Positions 39,070 through 49,416 of a stretch of DNA of 64,000 bases are shown piece after piece (position 1 is the stretch's first letter; every line of letters starts with the position of its first letter). The stretch covers positions 547,501 to 611,500 of the forward strand of contig NZ_CP092418.1 in assembly GCF_023716485.1 (NCBI RefSeq), in the 5' to 3' direction. The notes beneath the pieces are model-generated. The model did no database searches. It was not told the origin of the DNA and worked only from the letters and a program-made list of their open reading frames with translations. The position numbers and the translations under genes were made by a program. The stretch is from Microbulbifer variabilis (GTDB lineage: Bacteria > Pseudomonadota > Gammaproteobacteria > Pseudomonadales > Cellvibrionaceae).

Positions 39070-39375
39070 ATGGCGAAGAAATCCATGATTGCGCGCGAAA
39101 ATAAGCGCGCTCGAACCGCAGCTAAGTACGCCGAAAAGCGTCAAGAGCTGAAGGCGATCATCGCCAGTTCCACTGCTTCCGAAGAGGAGCAGTGGGAGGC
39201 TCAACTCAAGCTGCAGAAAATGCCGCGCGATGCAAGCCCGGTACGTCAGCAACGCCGCTGTCGTATTACTGGTCGCCCCCACGCTGTATACCGCAAGTTC
39301 GGCCTGTGCCGTAACAAGCTTCGCGAAGCTGCGATGCGTGGTGATGTTCCTGGCCTCGTGAAGTCCAGCTGGTAA
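39070..39375 (+). CDS. rpsN: 30S ribosomal protein S14 (zinc-free form)
   Basis: 30S head protein. 101 residues, the long C-minus form: [23 protein letters not shown] at the start and [23 protein letters not shown] near residues 64-86. The CxxC...CxxC zinc site of short S14 is absent. 9 bp after rplE. Confidence 0.98.
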   Translation: MAKKSMIARENKRARTAAKYAEKRQELKAIIASSTASEEEQWEAQLKLQKMPRDASPVRQQRRCRITGRPHAVYRKFGLCRNKLREAAMRGDVPGLVKSSW

Positions 39376-39415
39376 TTACCAGCTGGTTTAAGGCAGATTT
39401 GAGGAGTCTCATAAG

Positions 39416-39808
39416 ATGAGTATGCAAGATCCGTTGGCAGATATGCTGACTCGCATCCGCAATGCCCTGGCACGCGGAAAGGCGGAAGTCACCCTGCCAT
39501 CATCCAAACTGAAAGTAGCAGTGGCCAAAGTCCTAAAAGACGAAGGTTACGTTACTGATTTAAATGTAAGCGAAGGCGCAAAGCCGGAACTGACCATTGC
39601 TCTGAAATACTTCCAGGGCAAGCCGGTTATTGCCGAGCTGAATCGCGTTTCCCGTCCGGGCCTGCGCGCTTACACTGGTAAAAAAGCTCTGCCTACCGTA
39701 CGCGGTGGCCTGGGTATCGCGATCGTTTCCACCTCTAATGGTGTGATGACTGATCGCGCTGCACGCCAGGCTGGTGTCGGTGGCGAAGTGCTTTGCACCG
39801 TATTCTAA
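39416..39808 (+). CDS. rpsH: 30S ribosomal protein S8
   Basis: Primary 16S-binding protein and likely spc regulator. 130 residues. Starts [18 protein letters not shown]-terminal [33 protein letters not shown] is the family signature. GAGGAGTCTCATAAG precedes the ATG. Confidence 0.98.
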   Translation: MSMQDPLADMLTRIRNALARGKAEVTLPSSKLKVAVAKVLKDEGYVTDLNVSEGAKPELTIALKYFQGKPVIAELNRVSRPGLRAYTGKKALPTVRGGLGIAIVSTSNGVMTDRAARQAGVGGEVLCTVF

Positions 39809-39820
39809 GCGGGGGTTGCA

Positions 39821-40354
39821 ATGTCTCGAGTAGCAAATAGTCCGGTAGTTCTCCCCGCAGGTGTTACCGTAGACCTGAAAGGTCAGAACATCGCTGTTAA
39901 AGGCGGTATCGGTAACCTGGATATGGTTATTCACGGTGATGTAGAAGTAAGCCAGGCTGAAAGCCAGCTGACTTTTGCCGCGCGCAATAACTCCAAACAG
40001 GCCAAAGCGCTGGCGGGTACTACCCGTGCTCTGGTCAATAACATGGTGATAGGCGTAAGCAAGGGCTTCGAGAAGAAGCTGCAGTTGCTGGGTGTTGGTT
40101 ATCGTGCGAAAGCCGCCGGTAAAGCGGTTAACCTTACCCTGGGCTTCTCCCATCCGATCGATTATCAGTTGCCGGAAGGTGTGACTGCGGAAACGCCATC
40201 CCAGACTGAAATCGTACTTAAGAGCAGCAATAAACAGCTGCTGGGCCAAGTGGCCGCTGAGATCCGTGCGTTCCGTCCGCCGGAGCCCTACAAAGGTAAG
40301 GGTGTCCGTTATGCCGATGAACGCGTGTATCGCAAAGAGGCCAAGAAGAAGTAA
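39821..40354 (+). CDS. rplF: 50S ribosomal protein L6
   Basis: Binds near the sarcin-ricin loop. 177 residues, two repeated domains. The C-terminal [23 protein letters not shown] is diagnostic. 12 bp after rpsH. Confidence 0.98.
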   Translation: MSRVANSPVVLPAGVTVDLKGQNIAVKGGIGNLDMVIHGDVEVSQAESQLTFAARNNSKQAKALAGTTRALVNNMVIGVSKGFEKKLQLLGVGYRAKAAGKAVNLTLGFSHPIDYQLPEGVTAETPSQTEIVLKSSNKQLLGQVAAEIRAFRPPEPYKGKGVRYADERVYRKEAKKK

Positions 40355-40367
40355 ATAGGGCATAGAT

Positions 40368-40718
40368 ATGAACGTTAAGAAAGCATCTCGCTTGCGTCGT
40401 GCACGTCGTGCCCGCGCCAAGATCCGTGAGCTGGGCGCCGTTCGCCTCACCGTGAACCGCACACCGCGTCACATTTACGCACAGATCCTGTCTGCCGAAG
40501 GCAATGCGGTATTGGCTTCCGCCTCTACCCTGGACAAGGACCTGCGCGAAGGTAAAACCGGTAACGTCGACGCCGCTTCCGCGGTTGGCAAACTGATCGC
40601 TGAGCGCGCGAAAGCCGCTGGTGTTGAAGAAGTTGCCTTCGATCGCAGTGGCTTCAAGTTCCATGGCCGTGTAAAGGCTCTGGCTGACGCTGCCCGCGAA
40701 GCCGGTCTGAAATTCTAA
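40368..40718 (+). CDS. rplR: 50S ribosomal protein L18
   Basis: 5S rRNA-binding protein. 116 residues. Arg-rich N terminus [21 protein letters not shown], followed by [16 protein letters not shown]-terminal [26 protein letters not shown]. Confidence 0.98.
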   Translation: MNVKKASRLRRARRARAKIRELGAVRLTVNRTPRHIYAQILSAEGNAVLASASTLDKDLREGKTGNVDAASAVGKLIAERAKAAGVEEVAFDRSGFKFHGRVKALADAAREAGLKF

Positions 40719-40728
40719 GGGTTGAGTT

Positions 40729-41235
40729 ATGGCTAGAGAGAAAGACAAAAGCAACGACGAAGGCCTGCAGGAGAAGCTGGTCCAGGTCAATCGCGTTGCC
40801 AAGACTGTTAAAGGTGGTCGTATCTTCGCCTTTACCGCACTGACCGTAGTTGGTGACGGCAATGGCCGTGTCGGTTTCGGGCGTGGCAAGGCGCGTGAAG
40901 TGCCTGTTGCGATCCAGAAAGCGATGGAAGCTGCACGCCGCAACATGATCCAGGTAGAGCTGAATGGTGACACCATCCAGTACGCTACCAATGGTCGCCA
41001 CGGCGGTTCCAAGGTTTACATGCAGCCCGCCTCCCAGGGTACCGGTGTAATTGCCGGCGGTGCCATGCGCTCCGTACTGGAAATGGCTGGTGTACACAAC
41101 GTACTGGCTAAGTGCTACGGCTCCACCAACCCGGTGAACGTAGTACGTGCAACTTTCAAAGCTCTGGATCAAATGCAGAGCCCGGAAGATGTAGCTGCCA
41201 AGCGCGGTAAATCAGTCGAAGAGATTCTGGGCTAA
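40729..41235 (+). CDS. rpsE: 30S ribosomal protein S5
   Basis: Accuracy and mRNA helicase protein. 168 residues. The RNA-binding loop with [21 protein letters not shown] near residues 38-58 is intact (site of spectinomycin resistance, wild-type pattern). 10 bp after rplR. Confidence 0.98.
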   Translation: MAREKDKSNDEGLQEKLVQVNRVAKTVKGGRIFAFTALTVVGDGNGRVGFGRGKAREVPVAIQKAMEAARRNMIQVELNGDTIQYATNGRHGGSKVYMQPASQGTGVIAGGAMRSVLEMAGVHNVLAKCYGSTNPVNVVRATFKALDQMQSPEDVAAKRGKSVEEILG

Positions 41236-41273
41236 TCACAGCCCAGATTTAAGGTTATTGGTGGGTTAAGACC

Positions 41274-41459
41274 ATGGCTAAGAAGACCATTAAAGTCACC
41301 CAGACCAAAAGCATCAACGGACGCCTGAAAAGTCATCAGGCGTGCGTTGCGGGTCTGGGCCTGCGCCGCATCGGCCACACAGTGGAAGTGGAAGATACTC
41401 CTTCCGTACGCGGCATGATCAACAAAGTAAACTACCTGGTTAAGGTTGAGGGGGAATAA
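41274..41459 (+). CDS. rpmD: 50S ribosomal protein L30
   Basis: 61 residues, [47 protein letters not shown]. The 3' end (GAGGGGGAATAAC) holds the rplO ribosome binding site, and only one base separates the two genes. Confidence 0.97.
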   Translation: MAKKTIKVTQTKSINGRLKSHQACVAGLGLRRIGHTVEVEDTPSVRGMINKVNYLVKVEGE

Positions 41460-41460
41460 C

Positions 41461-41895
41461 ATGCGTTTGAATGACCTGTCTCCCGCACAAGGCCACAAGC
41501 ACAGCGCCAAGCGCGTTGGCCGTGGTATTGGTAGTGGTTTAGGTAAGACCGGTGGCCGCGGCCACAAAGGTCAAAAAGCGCGTTCCGGCGGCAGCGTTCG
41601 TCCGGGCTTCGAAGGCGGTCAGATGCCTTTGCAGAAGCGTCTGCCTAAGTACGGTTTCACCGCTCGTGTTTCTCGCTTCACCGCAGAAGTACGTCTGGCA
41701 GAGCTGGCCAAGGTAGAAAGTGACGTAATCGATTTGGCAGCGCTGAAGAATGCCGATATCATCGGCAGCCATATTAAACGCGCCAAAGTGTTTCTCTCAG
41801 GCGAGCTGACTAAAGCTGTAACCGTAAAGGGGCTGGGAGTGACCAAAGGTGCAAAGGCGGCTATCGAAGCTGCTGGCGGTAAAATAGAAGACTAA
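41461..41895 (+). CDS. rplO: 50S ribosomal protein L15
   Basis: Late assembly protein. 144 residues. Starts [47 protein letters not shown] sequence, Gly/Lys-rich. A start five codons earlier is possible but overlaps rpmD; ATG 41461 gives the family N terminus with AGGGGG upstream. Confidence 0.97.
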   Translation: MRLNDLSPAQGHKHSAKRVGRGIGSGLGKTGGRGHKGQKARSGGSVRPGFEGGQMPLQKRLPKYGFTARVSRFTAEVRLAELAKVESDVIDLAALKNADIIGSHIKRAKVFLSGELTKAVTVKGLGVTKGAKAAIEAAGGKIED

Positions 41896-41906
41896 TCGAG
41901 GCGCCA

Positions 41907-43253
41907 ATGGCACGACCAGGATCCGGTGGAAATCCCCTGGGCAACAGCAAGGGATTGGGTGAGCTCTGGGCTCGCCTTCGTTTTCTGTTTCTAGCGATAC
42001 TTGTTTATCGTTTGGGAACACACATTCCGGTGCCCGGCATTGATCCGGAAAAGCTGTCAAACATGTTTAGCCAGAACCAGGGAACCATCCTTGGTCTGTT
42101 TAACATGTTTTCAGGCGGCGCCCTGGAACGGATGAGTATTCTGGCTTTGGGCATCATGCCCTACATCTCCGCATCCATCATTATGCAATTGATGAGTGCG
42201 GTGACTCCCTCTCTGGAAGCGTTGAAGAAAGAAGGGGAGGCCGGAAGGCGTAAGATCAACCAGTACACCCGTTATCTGACGGTGGTGTTGGCCCTGATTC
42301 AGGGTATCGGCATGGCCTTCGGGTTGGCAGGGCAAAATCTGGCTTACTCACCTGAGCCTGCGTTTGGTTTTTACTTTGTGGCGGTAACGTCACTGGTGAC
42401 CGGTGCCGTATTCATGATGTGGCTCGGTGAGCAGATCACTGAGCGCGGTGTGGGCAACGGCATTTCCATGCTGATTTTTGCCGGTATCGTTGCTGGGTTA
42501 CCCGGCGCTATCGGACAGGCGTTTGAGCAGGCCCGACAGGGTGAGTTGCATATTCTTATGCTGCTTATCATCGGTGTTATCGCTTTAGCTGTGGTGTTCT
42601 TTGTTGTAGTAATGGAGCGCGGTCAGCGCCGAATTACGATCAACCACGCCAGACGACAAGCCGGTCGCTACTCCGCAGCTCCGGCTGCGCAGGCGAGCCA
42701 CCTGCCTCTGAAGGTGAATATGGCCGGTGTTATCCCGGTGATCTTCGCCAGCAGTATCCTGCTATTCCCAGCGACGCTGGCACAGTGGTTTGGACAAGGT
42801 GGTGAAGGTGTCGGTGCCCAGATTCTGCAGTGGATGGCATTGCAGCTGGGGCCAGGGCAGCCGCTGAACATTATTCTGTTCGCACTGCTGATTGGTTTCT
42901 TCTGTTTCTTCTATACGGCGTTGATGTTCAACCCGAATGAAGTTGCAGATAACCTGAAAAAGTCTGGTGCCTATGTACCTGGTATTCGTCCAGGTGAGCA
43001 GACAGCCCGCTATATCGATAGTGTGTTGACCCGACTCACTCTGGTAGGTGCTGTGTATATCGCACTGGTATCCCTGCTGCCGCAGTTCCTGGTGGTTGGG
43101 TTTAATGTTCCCTTCTATCTGGGGGGTACCTCATTGCTGATCGTTGTAGTAGTAGTGATGGACTTTATGGCACAGGTACAATCGCATCTGTTGTCACACC
43201 AGTACGAAGGCTTGATGAAAAAAGCGAACCTGCAAAGCTACGGTCGTCGCTAG
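41907..43253 (+). CDS. secY: Preprotein translocase subunit SecY
   Basis: Protein-conducting channel of the inner membrane, partner of SecE and SecG. 448 residues with ten hydrophobic segments. [11 protein letters not shown] near residues 34-44, [14 protein letters not shown] near 87-100 (plug/pore region), [21 protein letters not shown] near 180-200. The C-terminal cytoplasmic loop motif [22 protein letters not shown] is present near 346-367. Confidence 0.98.
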   Translation: MARPGSGGNPLGNSKGLGELWARLRFLFLAILVYRLGTHIPVPGIDPEKLSNMFSQNQGTILGLFNMFSGGALERMSILALGIMPYISASIIMQLMSAVTPSLEALKKEGEAGRRKINQYTRYLTVVLALIQGIGMAFGLAGQNLAYSPEPAFGFYFVAVTSLVTGAVFMMWLGEQITERGVGNGISMLIFAGIVAGLPGAIGQAFEQARQGELHILMLLIIGVIALAVVFFVVVMERGQRRITINHARRQAGRYSAAPAAQASHLPLKVNMAGVIPVIFASSILLFPATLAQWFGQGGEGVGAQILQWMALQLGPGQPLNIILFALLIGFFCFFYTALMFNPNEVADNLKKSGAYVPGIRPGEQTARYIDSVLTRLTLVGAVYIALVSLLPQFLVVGFNVPFYLGGTSLLIVVVVVMDFMAQVQSHLLSHQYEGLMKKANLQSYGRR

Positions 43254-43294
43254 TGCGTCACCTGCTCGCAGTTTGATTGAATTGAGGTAAGGTC

Positions 43295-43411
43295 ATGAAA
43301 GTACGCGCTTCTGTAAAAAAGATCTGCCGTAACTGCAAAATCGTGCGTCGCAAGGGCGTTCTGCGGGTAATCTGCAGCGCTGAGCCACGTCACAAGCAGC
43401 GTCAAGGCTAA
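43295..43411 (+). CDS. rpmJ: 50S ribosomal protein L36
   Basis: 38 residues, [19 protein letters not shown] at the start. The zinc-binding (C-plus) form: Cys11, Cys14, Cys27 and His33 are all present, so this is the zinc-containing paralogue. GAGGTAAGGTC precedes the ATG. 41 bp after secY; last gene of the spc unit before a structured 348-bp spacer. Confidence 0.96.
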   Translation: MKVRASVKKICRNCKIVRRKGVLRVICSAEPRHKQRQG

Positions 43412-43425
43412 TAGGGGCCAGCCCC

Positions 43426-43556
43426 TTACAGAGAGCGTCCGTTGGGCGCCTCTGTAAAAGCTGGAAAAATTCGCTATTTGTTACAGCCCCGTAATGAATG
43501 GCAACACCATAAAGAATTTCTTTATGGTGGGAGGTCAGCCTAAAGGTTGGACCTCC
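43426..43556 (+). other. Three consecutive hairpins in the rpmJ-rpsM spacer
   Basis: Hairpin 1, about 43425-43460: TTACAGAG with CTCTGTAA around GCGTCC/GGCGC. Hairpin 2, 43505-43529: ACCATAAAG with CTTTATGGT. Hairpin 3, 43530-43556: GGAGGTC with GACCTCC, extended by AGCC/GGTT, loop TAAA. None is followed by a T-run. They lie between spc and alpha and could terminate with Rho, be processed, or be a regulatory RNA. Confidence 0.6.
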
Positions 43557-43616
43557 GCTAGGGGGCGTTGACTGTCGTCCACATCCGCTGCGGGAGGCCG
43601 TGGTGGGCGTGGGCTA

Positions 43617-43645
43617 TTGCAATTTGGTGTCTGAAAAGCTATTCT
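43617..43645 (+). promoter_or_regulatory. Sigma70 promoter of the alpha operon
   Basis: -35 TTGCAA at 43617-43622, 17-bp spacer, -10 TATTCT at 43640-43645, followed by the GC-rich TGCGCGCC. About 110 nt of leader before rpsM could host the S4-binding site known in E. coli; I could not confirm the pseudoknot by eye. Confidence 0.6.
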
Positions 43646-43759
43646 TGCGCGCCTTTTTGGTGGCGCCGTCGGTTTTTTAGTCGCTGTCAGCGCCGAAATC
43701 AAAGTAGAGTCACATACTTAATATAAAGCAGTGGCTCCCAATACGTGGAGTACGCCTCT

Positions 43760-44116
43760 ATGGCACGTATTGCTGGTGTCAATGTACCAGACCACAAGCA
43801 CGCCGTGATCTCCCTGACCCACATTTATGGGGTAGGTCTTACTACGGCTAAGTCTATTTTGGCAGCGGTTGGTATCGCTGAATCCACCAAAATCCGCGAC
43901 CTGTCTGAAGAGCAGATCGAAACCATCCGCGGTGAAGTTGCAAAGCTTACCGTAGAAGGCGACCTGCGCCGTGAAGTATCCATGAACATCAAGCGTTTGA
44001 TGGACCTGGGTTGCTATCGCGGTCTGCGTCACCGTCGCAGCTTGCCGCTGCGTGGTCAGCGCACCAAGACCAATGCTCGTACCCGTAAGGGTCCGCGCAA
44101 GCCGATTCGCAAGTAA
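43760..44116 (+). CDS. rpsM: 30S ribosomal protein S13
   Basis: 30S head protein at the intersubunit bridge. 118 residues, [27 protein letters not shown]-terminal [25 protein letters not shown]. The frame opens five codons earlier (43745), but ATG 43760 with GTGGAG ten bases upstream gives the family N terminus. Confidence 0.98.
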   Translation: MARIAGVNVPDHKHAVISLTHIYGVGLTTAKSILAAVGIAESTKIRDLSEEQIETIRGEVAKLTVEGDLRREVSMNIKRLMDLGCYRGLRHRRSLPLRGQRTKTNARTRKGPRKPIRK

Positions 44117-44203
44117 GCCTTAACTAAGGCGCGAAATCGCGGTTCAAGATGCCCCGGCCGGCTAATCGCCGAGGGGATTTGATACAGGATTTAGGATACT
44201 GGT

Positions 44204-44593
44204 ATGGCTAAGCCAAAAACTACTGTTCGCAAAAAGGTCAAAAAGACCGTTGTCGACGGTATTGCCCACATCCACGCATCGTTCAACAACACGATCGTGA
44301 CGATCACTGATCGCCAGGGTAATACCCTCAGCTGGGCCACCGCAGGTGGATCTGGCTTCCGTGGCTCACGTAAGAGCACCCCGTTTGCAGCCCAGGTTGC
44401 CGCTGAGCGCGCAGGTACTGCAGCTCAGGAATACGGCCTGAAAAACCTCGACGTAGAAGTGAAGGGCCCTGGCCCCGGTCGCGAATCCGCTGTTCGCGCA
44501 CTGAACAACTGCGGCTACAAAATCACCAACATCACCGACGTGACGCCTATCCCGCATAACGGATGTCGTCCGCCCAAGAAACGTCGCGTGTAA
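44204..44593 (+). CDS. rpsK: 30S ribosomal protein S11
   Basis: Platform protein near the Shine-Dalgarno helix. 129 residues. [28 protein letters not shown] near residues 22-49 and the C-terminal [20 protein letters not shown] are diagnostic. 87 bp after rpsM. Confidence 0.98.
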   Translation: MAKPKTTVRKKVKKTVVDGIAHIHASFNNTIVTITDRQGNTLSWATAGGSGFRGSRKSTPFAAQVAAERAGTAAQEYGLKNLDVEVKGPGPGRESAVRALNNCGYKITNITDVTPIPHNGCRPPKKRRV

Positions 44594-44608
44594 GAGGGGG
44601 CTGATAGA

Positions 44609-45229
44609 ATGGCACGTTATATTGGACCAAAATGTAAACTGTCCCGTCGTGAAGGGACTGACCTGCAGCTGAAGAGTGGTGTACGTCCGCACGACTCCAA
44701 GTGTCGCGCAGAATCTAAGCCCGGTCAGCATGGCGCTGGTCGCGGCCGTCTGTCCGACTACGGCATCCAGCTGCGTGAAAAGCAAAAAGTTCGTCGTATC
44801 TACGGCGTACTGGAAAAGCAGTTCCGTAACTACTATAAGGAAGCAGCACGTCTGAAGGGCGCTACAGGTGAAAACCTGCTGCAACTTCTCGAGCAGCGTC
44901 TGGACAACGTGGTTTACCGCATGGGCTTCGGCTCAACTCGCTCTGAAGCGCGTCAGCTGGTTTCCCACAAAGCAATTCTTGTAAACGGCACTACCGTTAA
45001 CATCCCTTCTTTCCAAGTTAAAGAAGGCGACGTTATCGCTGTACGTGAGAAAGCCAAGAAGCAGCTGCGTATCCAGAATTCCGTTTCCCTCGCTGCCCAG
45101 CGTGGCGATGTCGAGTGGGTAGACGTAAACGCGAGCAAACTGGAAGGCACTTTTAAGCGCACTCCGGATCGTGTCGATCTGCCGGCAGAGATCAACGAAA
45201 ACCTTATTGTGGAACTGTACTCCAAGTAA
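44609..45229 (+). CDS. rpsD: 30S ribosomal protein S4
   Basis: Nucleates 30S assembly; alpha operon repressor in E. coli. 206 residues. Starts [20 protein letters not shown]4 RNA-binding domain [31 protein letters not shown] near residues 94-124. Confidence 0.98.
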   Translation: MARYIGPKCKLSRREGTDLQLKSGVRPHDSKCRAESKPGQHGAGRGRLSDYGIQLREKQKVRRIYGVLEKQFRNYYKEAARLKGATGENLLQLLEQRLDNVVYRMGFGSTRSEARQLVSHKAILVNGTTVNIPSFQVKEGDVIAVREKAKKQLRIQNSVSLAAQRGDVEWVDVNASKLEGTFKRTPDRVDLPAEINENLIVELYSK

Positions 45230-45273
45230 CAATTAGTCCACTTTAAGGAATGCAACTGTAAACAGGTATGGCT

Positions 45274-46278
45274 ATGCAGACTGCTGTCAACGAGTTTTTG
45301 ACACCGCGTCGTATTGACGTCACCGAGTACAATCCGAATCACGCCAAAGTGGTTCTGGAGCCCCTGGAGCGTGGTTTCGGCCACACTCTTGGCAATGCGC
45401 TGCGTCGCATCCTGCTGTCCTCCATGCCGGGCTGCGCCGTCACCGAAGTAGAAATCGACGGTGTCGAGCACGAGTACAGCGCGATTGAAGGTGTGCAAGA
45501 AGATGTTATTGAAATCTTGCTCAACCTGAAAGAAATCGCGGTTGTTATGCACGGCAAAGATCAGGCGGTATTAAGCCTGAGCAAGAAGGGCCCGGGTGCA
45601 GTGACCGCTGGAGATATCCAGGTAGATCACGATATCGAGATTGTGAATCCTGAACACGTGATTGCCAATATCACAGGTGATGTAGAACTCAACCTGCGAC
45701 TCACTGTTGCGCGTGGGCGTGGTTATCAGCCCGCCGATGCTCGCCGTGATGAGGAAGAGGAAAGCCGCGCGATTGGCCGTCTGCAGCTGGACGCATCTTA
45801 CAGCCCGGTTCGCCGTGTATCTTACAGCGTGGAAAGCGCGCGTGTAGAGCAGCGTACCGATCTGGATAAGCTGGTTTTGGACCTGGAGACCAATGGTACT
45901 CTGGACCCAGAAGAAGCTATTCGTCGTGCAGCCACTATTCTGCAGCAACAGCTGGCAGTATTTGTGGACCTGGAAGGCGAGAAAGATGCGCAACCGAAGG
46001 CGGAAGAGCCCGAAGTTGACCCAGTATTGCTGCGCCCGGTTGACGACCTGGAACTCACCGTACGTTCGGCTAACTGTCTGAAAGCGGAAAACATCTACTA
46101 CATCGGTGACCTGATTCAGCGCACTGAAGTAGAGCTGCTGAAGACTCCGAACCTTGGCAAGAAGTCTCTGACTGAAATCAAGGATGTACTGGCTTCCCGT
46201 GGTTTGTCACTGGGTATGCGTCTGGAAAACTGGCCACCGGCCAGCCTTAAAGGCGATAGCAAATTAAGCCCCCTGTAA
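45274..46278 (+). CDS. rpoA: DNA-directed RNA polymerase subunit alpha
   Basis: Dimerises to scaffold RNA polymerase; the C-terminal domain binds UP elements and activators. 334 residues from ATG 45274 ([16 protein letters not shown]). An ATG two codons earlier (45268) is possible, but the ACAGG at 45263-45266 is spaced better for 45274. [29 protein letters not shown] (about 31-59) is the dimerisation signature; the C-terminal domain has [21 protein letters not shown], then [30 protein letters not shown]. Confidence 0.98.
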   Translation: MQTAVNEFLTPRRIDVTEYNPNHAKVVLEPLERGFGHTLGNALRRILLSSMPGCAVTEVEIDGVEHEYSAIEGVQEDVIEILLNLKEIAVVMHGKDQAVLSLSKKGPGAVTAGDIQVDHDIEIVNPEHVIANITGDVELNLRLTVARGRGYQPADARRDEEEESRAIGRLQLDASYSPVRRVSYSVESARVEQRTDLDKLVLDLETNGTLDPEEAIRRAATILQQQLAVFVDLEGEKDAQPKAEEPEVDPVLLRPVDDLELTVRSANCLKAENIYYIGDLIQRTEVELLKTPNLGKKSLTEIKDVLASRGLSLGMRLENWPPASLKGDSKLSPL

Positions 46279-46401
46279 GCATTTGGTAGTCGCGGCGATG
46301 TCGCGACTAGTAGAAAGAACCCGAGCGGTGCCACAGCTTAGCGCGACACCGCTCCAGAACGACCTGCTGAGACAGCAACTGTGGTCGTAAGGAATTGAGT
46401 C

Positions 46402-46788
46402 ATGCGTCATCGCTATAGTGGCCGTAAATTCAGCCGTACCAGCGCTCACCGCAAGGCCATGTTCAAGAACATGACCGCTTCTCTGGTAGAGCACGAACTG
46501 ATCAAAACTACACTGCCAAAAGCCAAGGAGCTGCGTCGCGTCGCCGAGCCGCTGATTACCCTGGCTAAGAAAGACAGTGTTGCCAACCGTCGTCTGGCTT
46601 TCGCTCGTATCCGTGATAAGGATGCTGTGCGTAAGCTGTTCGATGAGCTGGGTCCTCGTTACGAAGCCCGTCCAGGTGGATATATCCGTATCCTGAAGTG
46701 TGGTTTCCGCGCTGGTGACAAAGCACCGATGGCTTACGTAGAACTGGTGGATCGTCCACAAGTTGAAGACGAAGCTGCTGAAGCATAA
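46402..46788 (+). CDS. rplQ: 50S ribosomal protein L17
   Basis: 128 residues, [24 protein letters not shown], typical. C-terminal [24 protein letters not shown]. Last gene of the alpha operon, 123 bp after rpoA, followed by a strong terminator. Confidence 0.98.
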   Translation: MRHRYSGRKFSRTSAHRKAMFKNMTASLVEHELIKTTLPKAKELRRVAEPLITLAKKDSVANRRLAFARIRDKDAVRKLFDELGPRYEARPGGYIRILKCGFRAGDKAPMAYVELVDRPQVEDEAAEA

Positions 46789-46812
46789 GTTGCACTAGCA
46801 ATTTTGCTACGG

Positions 46813-46839
46813 AAGGCCGGTCATAGACCGGCCTTTTTT
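46813..46839 (+). terminator. alpha operon intrinsic terminator
   Basis: AAGGCCGGTC / GACCGGCCTT with loop ATA and six T. It ends the long ribosomal block. Confidence 0.95.
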
Positions 46840-46860
46840 GTATATACGGGAGAATTTTGT

Positions 46861-47115
46861 ATGCCTTTTGAGCAGTTGTTAAATAATTTGAACCCGCAAA
46901 TTGTTGCCAGCCTGCGGCGAGCAATTGAGTTGGGCAAATGGCCCAGTGGTGTTGTGATTACTGCAGAGCAACGTAGTCTCTGTGCAGAGGCGGTTGCCAG
47001 CTGGGAGGCCCAAAATCTGCCTAAAGAGCAGCAGCTAGGCTATGTAGCACCAAAGACCTCCAAAGACCCCTGTTCTGCTAAAAAAGGTGATGAACAACCT
47101 TTGAGCTGGGTATAA
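46861..47115 (+). CDS. YeaC-like protein, DUF1315 family
   Basis: 84 residues, MPFEQLLNNLNPQIVASLRRAIELGKWPSGVVITAEQ. The ELGKWP-G-x-LTAEQ pattern matches the E. coli YeaC/DUF1315 family, whose function is unknown. The frame opens upstream at 46804, inside the rplQ terminator; ATG 46861 with GGGAG eight bases before it is the better start. It stands directly after the alpha operon terminator and has no clear partner. Confidence 0.8.
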   Translation: MPFEQLLNNLNPQIVASLRRAIELGKWPSGVVITAEQRSLCAEAVASWEAQNLPKEQQLGYVAPKTSKDPCSAKKGDEQPLSWV

Positions 47116-47273
47116 GTCGCTTTAACTGATTCACTTACTTTCCAGCTGTTTAATAGATATTGGCGCATATCTCTTCAGCTGGGACGCCCTTCCCATTCAT
47201 CCCCCCGCTTTTCTCTGCTTATATAGTTACCGACATAACGAAATATAAATTTAAATTTGCTCGGTAATTGGAT

Positions 47274-47909
47274 ATGAAAAAACTGATATTGCTTGCCGGT
47301 GCAGTAAGCCTAGCTGTTGTCGGCATTGATCATTACGATATTAATGTCAAAGAAAGTGTGGCGAGAGTGCAACAGTTTGTGCAGCCATTAAAGGAAAATA
47401 ATAGGTTGGCACAGGATATCTCTGAAAAAATACCTTGGTCAGAGCTGGATACAACGGAGATGGTGGAACTACTGGACCATCCTCGGGTGAAGGCCTATCT
47501 CGATCGTGAGAAGTTAAAGCAGGAGTTAAAAGATTACTTTGCCGACCTGGGGAACTTATCCAGTGCTGAGGCCTGGGACGCGATTGAGCAGGTGGAGAAT
47601 GAAAAACGAGTAACGGGTTATGAAGCACTGTCGATGAAACTAGCCTGGTTAGAAAAAAATAGTCTTAACGAAGCCGATTTCAAGCAGCGCGCCGAACAGC
47701 TTTTTAATATTTATCGAGAAAAGGCTCAGTCAGTGATTAGTCGCTATGACCCACATACCCAAGTGCCAGGCTTCTCTACCTATAAAGATCTAGAGCGTTC
47801 TATTGTTGAAGAGGTTCAGCAAATGACATCTTTCCCCAATGGAATGAATAAGCAAGAATATTTGCGACAACGCTTACAGGAAGCTCGGGAAACAGTGTAC
47901 GGTAGCTAA
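47274..47909 (+). CDS. Putative secreted/anchored helical protein, unknown function
   Basis: 211 residues from ATG 47274 (a TTG at 47268 is possible). A short hydrophobic N terminus (MKKLILLAGAVSLAVVG) looks like a signal peptide or anchor. The rest is highly charged and predicted helical, with heptad-like Leu/Glu/Lys patterns (DREKLKQELKDYFADLG, RQRLQEARETVYG). The general style faintly recalls helical lipase chaperones, but the Lif motif is absent and the protein is shorter, so I do not assign it. It converges on the pectinacetylesterase-like gene. Confidence 0.7.
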   Translation: MKKLILLAGAVSLAVVGIDHYDINVKESVARVQQFVQPLKENNRLAQDISEKIPWSELDTTEMVELLDHPRVKAYLDREKLKQELKDYFADLGNLSSAEAWDAIEQVENEKRVTGYEALSMKLAWLEKNSLNEADFKQRAEQLFNIYREKAQSVISRYDPHTQVPGFSTYKDLERSIVEEVQQMTSFPNGMNKQEYLRQRLQEARETVYGS

Positions 47910-47916
47910 TCAAATA

Positions 47917-47945
47917 ACAGTGCTGCTGTAAGTCAGCAGCACTGT
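47917..47945. terminator. Bidirectional hairpin between convergent genes
   Basis: 12-bp perfect stem ACAGTGCTGCTG (47917-47928) with CAGCAGCACTGT (47934-47945), loop TAAGT. It lies exactly between two convergent stops. T-runs are poor on both sides, so efficiency is uncertain. Confidence 0.6.
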
Positions 47946-47961
47946 CTTCCGCTTAGCTCTC

Positions 47962-49416
47962 TTACATAAATAAGCCAATCAAGTCATAGAACCAATTACT
48001 GTTGTTATTAAAGTCAGATACTTTATCTGTCTCATAGGCGCGAATCATTCCACCACCGTTGTGGTTCACGATGTTGTTTAGGAAGTCCTCTAACTCCAAT
48101 CCATGCTCAGCAATTTCACCGTACTTGAGGTCAATAATCGTGGTGCAGTGGCTCTCATTTAGGTTGCGAAACATTGGGAAGTAGTAGCCCCAATTACTGG
48201 TTTGATCCAAGAGTGGTATTAGATTTTCATGGGTGTCCTTTTGCCAGCGCTGGCGCAGTTTATCTAAACGAGAGTTGGCATCTGGGTCGTTGTAAATATC
48301 TTCGTAGAAGCGCTCATAGGAGTATGAAGAAAAGTTACCATCCGCCAGGAAGTGCGTGATACCCAGGCGATCTGTAGGGAATTTATCTGACAGTGCGCGG
48401 TATATCGAAGCCAGCTGATTGCTGTCAAATCCTGGAGTAAAAGATTTTATCGCATTAATAGGATTCTCTTCATTGGGATCCCCATCAGTTGTATAAGTAG
48501 TCCAGGAATGAAGCACTTCGTTGTGTAACGGTAAGGATGGGTATTGAGTGTTGTTATCACTGTCCAGAGGCGCTTTGTAAAGCGGGCCGGAATCATCTAT
48601 CAGATAGCCGTATTCGACATCCATATCCTCACGAAGCTTCGTGTAATTTAACAGAGCCCCTACGCTGCCTGCACTGCAACCAGCGGCAAGCATTTGCTTG
48701 GGTTTCTGCAAATTATTCTTTACCCATGAGGTTACTGCCTGCACATTGCGCAGGCCATTATGATGCCAAATTAGATCCGAATTCTGTCCAGTCTTATCCT
48801 TATATATCTCTGTCTTATCACCAACATAAATATCACCAGTGCAGTATGGAACGTAAACCATGTTCCACTCGCCAGTTTTATACTGGTTGTAAGGATGGTG
48901 AGTATAAATAAGGGGTGAAACACCTGCGGTAGTGAGATTATCGAAATTTGTGAAATCTAAGAGGTGTACATTACTGAGATAGTCATCAGGGATGCCATTA
49001 GGGTTGCGTGCCCCGCGAATACCAGCCTGGCCGGAGCAGCTTTCGTAGTCCCAACAGGCACCGCCACCTTCAAAATAAAAAATGGTATTACTGGTATCGG
49101 GCACCCGATAAACAAAAAATTTATAGGGGGAGCCATTACCGCACATGGCGCCAGTACTGGCAGGAACATCTACTTTTTGCCAAGTATTAAAATCTTTAGG
49201 CTCGAAGTCATCGTTAAAGCTTGGGTCATGCATGGTCAGAGGGTACATTCCCTGAGCTTGCTGGGTAGAGACCGGTGCATCAGCGTTGGGAGGATCAAAG
49301 AGGTGTTTGAGGGTTTTCCAGAAATTGTAATCACCTGGTTCTGCTTGTGCATATGAGGTGATAAGGAGTGAGCTGGCAATAAATGCCATGATTAAACCAC
49401 GGAGAATTTTTATCAT
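47962..49416 (-). CDS. Secreted pectinacetylesterase/Notum-family carboxylesterase
   Basis: 484 residues. The start at 49416 gives MIKILRGLIMAFIASSLLITSYAQA, a clean signal peptide cleaved near residue 25, with AAGGGG upstream; the frame extends 40 codons further but without a signal. FYFEGGGACWD (about 113-123) forms the oxyanion loop, and the nucleophile elbow is AAGCSAGSVG with Ser248. An aspartate (YLIDDSGP) and a histidine (NESHCTT) could complete the triad. The family removes acetyl or acyl groups from pectin, or palmitoleate in animal Notum. Polysaccharide deacetylation is plausible in a marine polysaccharide degrader, but the substrate is not established. It is monocistronic. Confidence 0.8.
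   Translation of the reverse strand: MIKILRGLIMAFIASSLLITSYAQAEPGDYNFWKTLKHLFDPPNADAPVSTQQAQGMYPLTMHDPSFNDDFEPKDFNTWQKVDVPASTGAMCGNGSPYKFFVYRVPDTSNTIFYFEGGGACWDYESCSGQAGIRGARNPNGIPDDYLSNVHLLDFTNFDNLTTAGVSPLIYTHHPYNQYKTGEWNMVYVPYCTGDIYVGDKTEIYKDKTGQNSDLIWHHNGLRNVQAVTSWVKNNLQKPKQMLAAGCSAGSVGALLNYTKLREDMDVEYGYLIDDSGPLYKAPLDSDNNTQYPSLPLHNEVLHSWTTYTTDGDPNEENPINAIKSFTPGFDSNQLASIYRALSDKFPTDRLGITHFLADGNFSSYSYERFYEDIYNDPDANSRLDKLRQRWQKDTHENLIPLLDQTSNWGYYFPMFRNLNESHCTTIIDLKYGEIAEHGLELEDFLNNIVNHNGGGMIRAYETDKVSDFNNNSNWFYDLIGLFM

Noticed and set aside
46804..46860. N-terminal extension of the YeaC-like protein
   Set aside because: It would begin inside the rplQ terminator and lacks family similarity.
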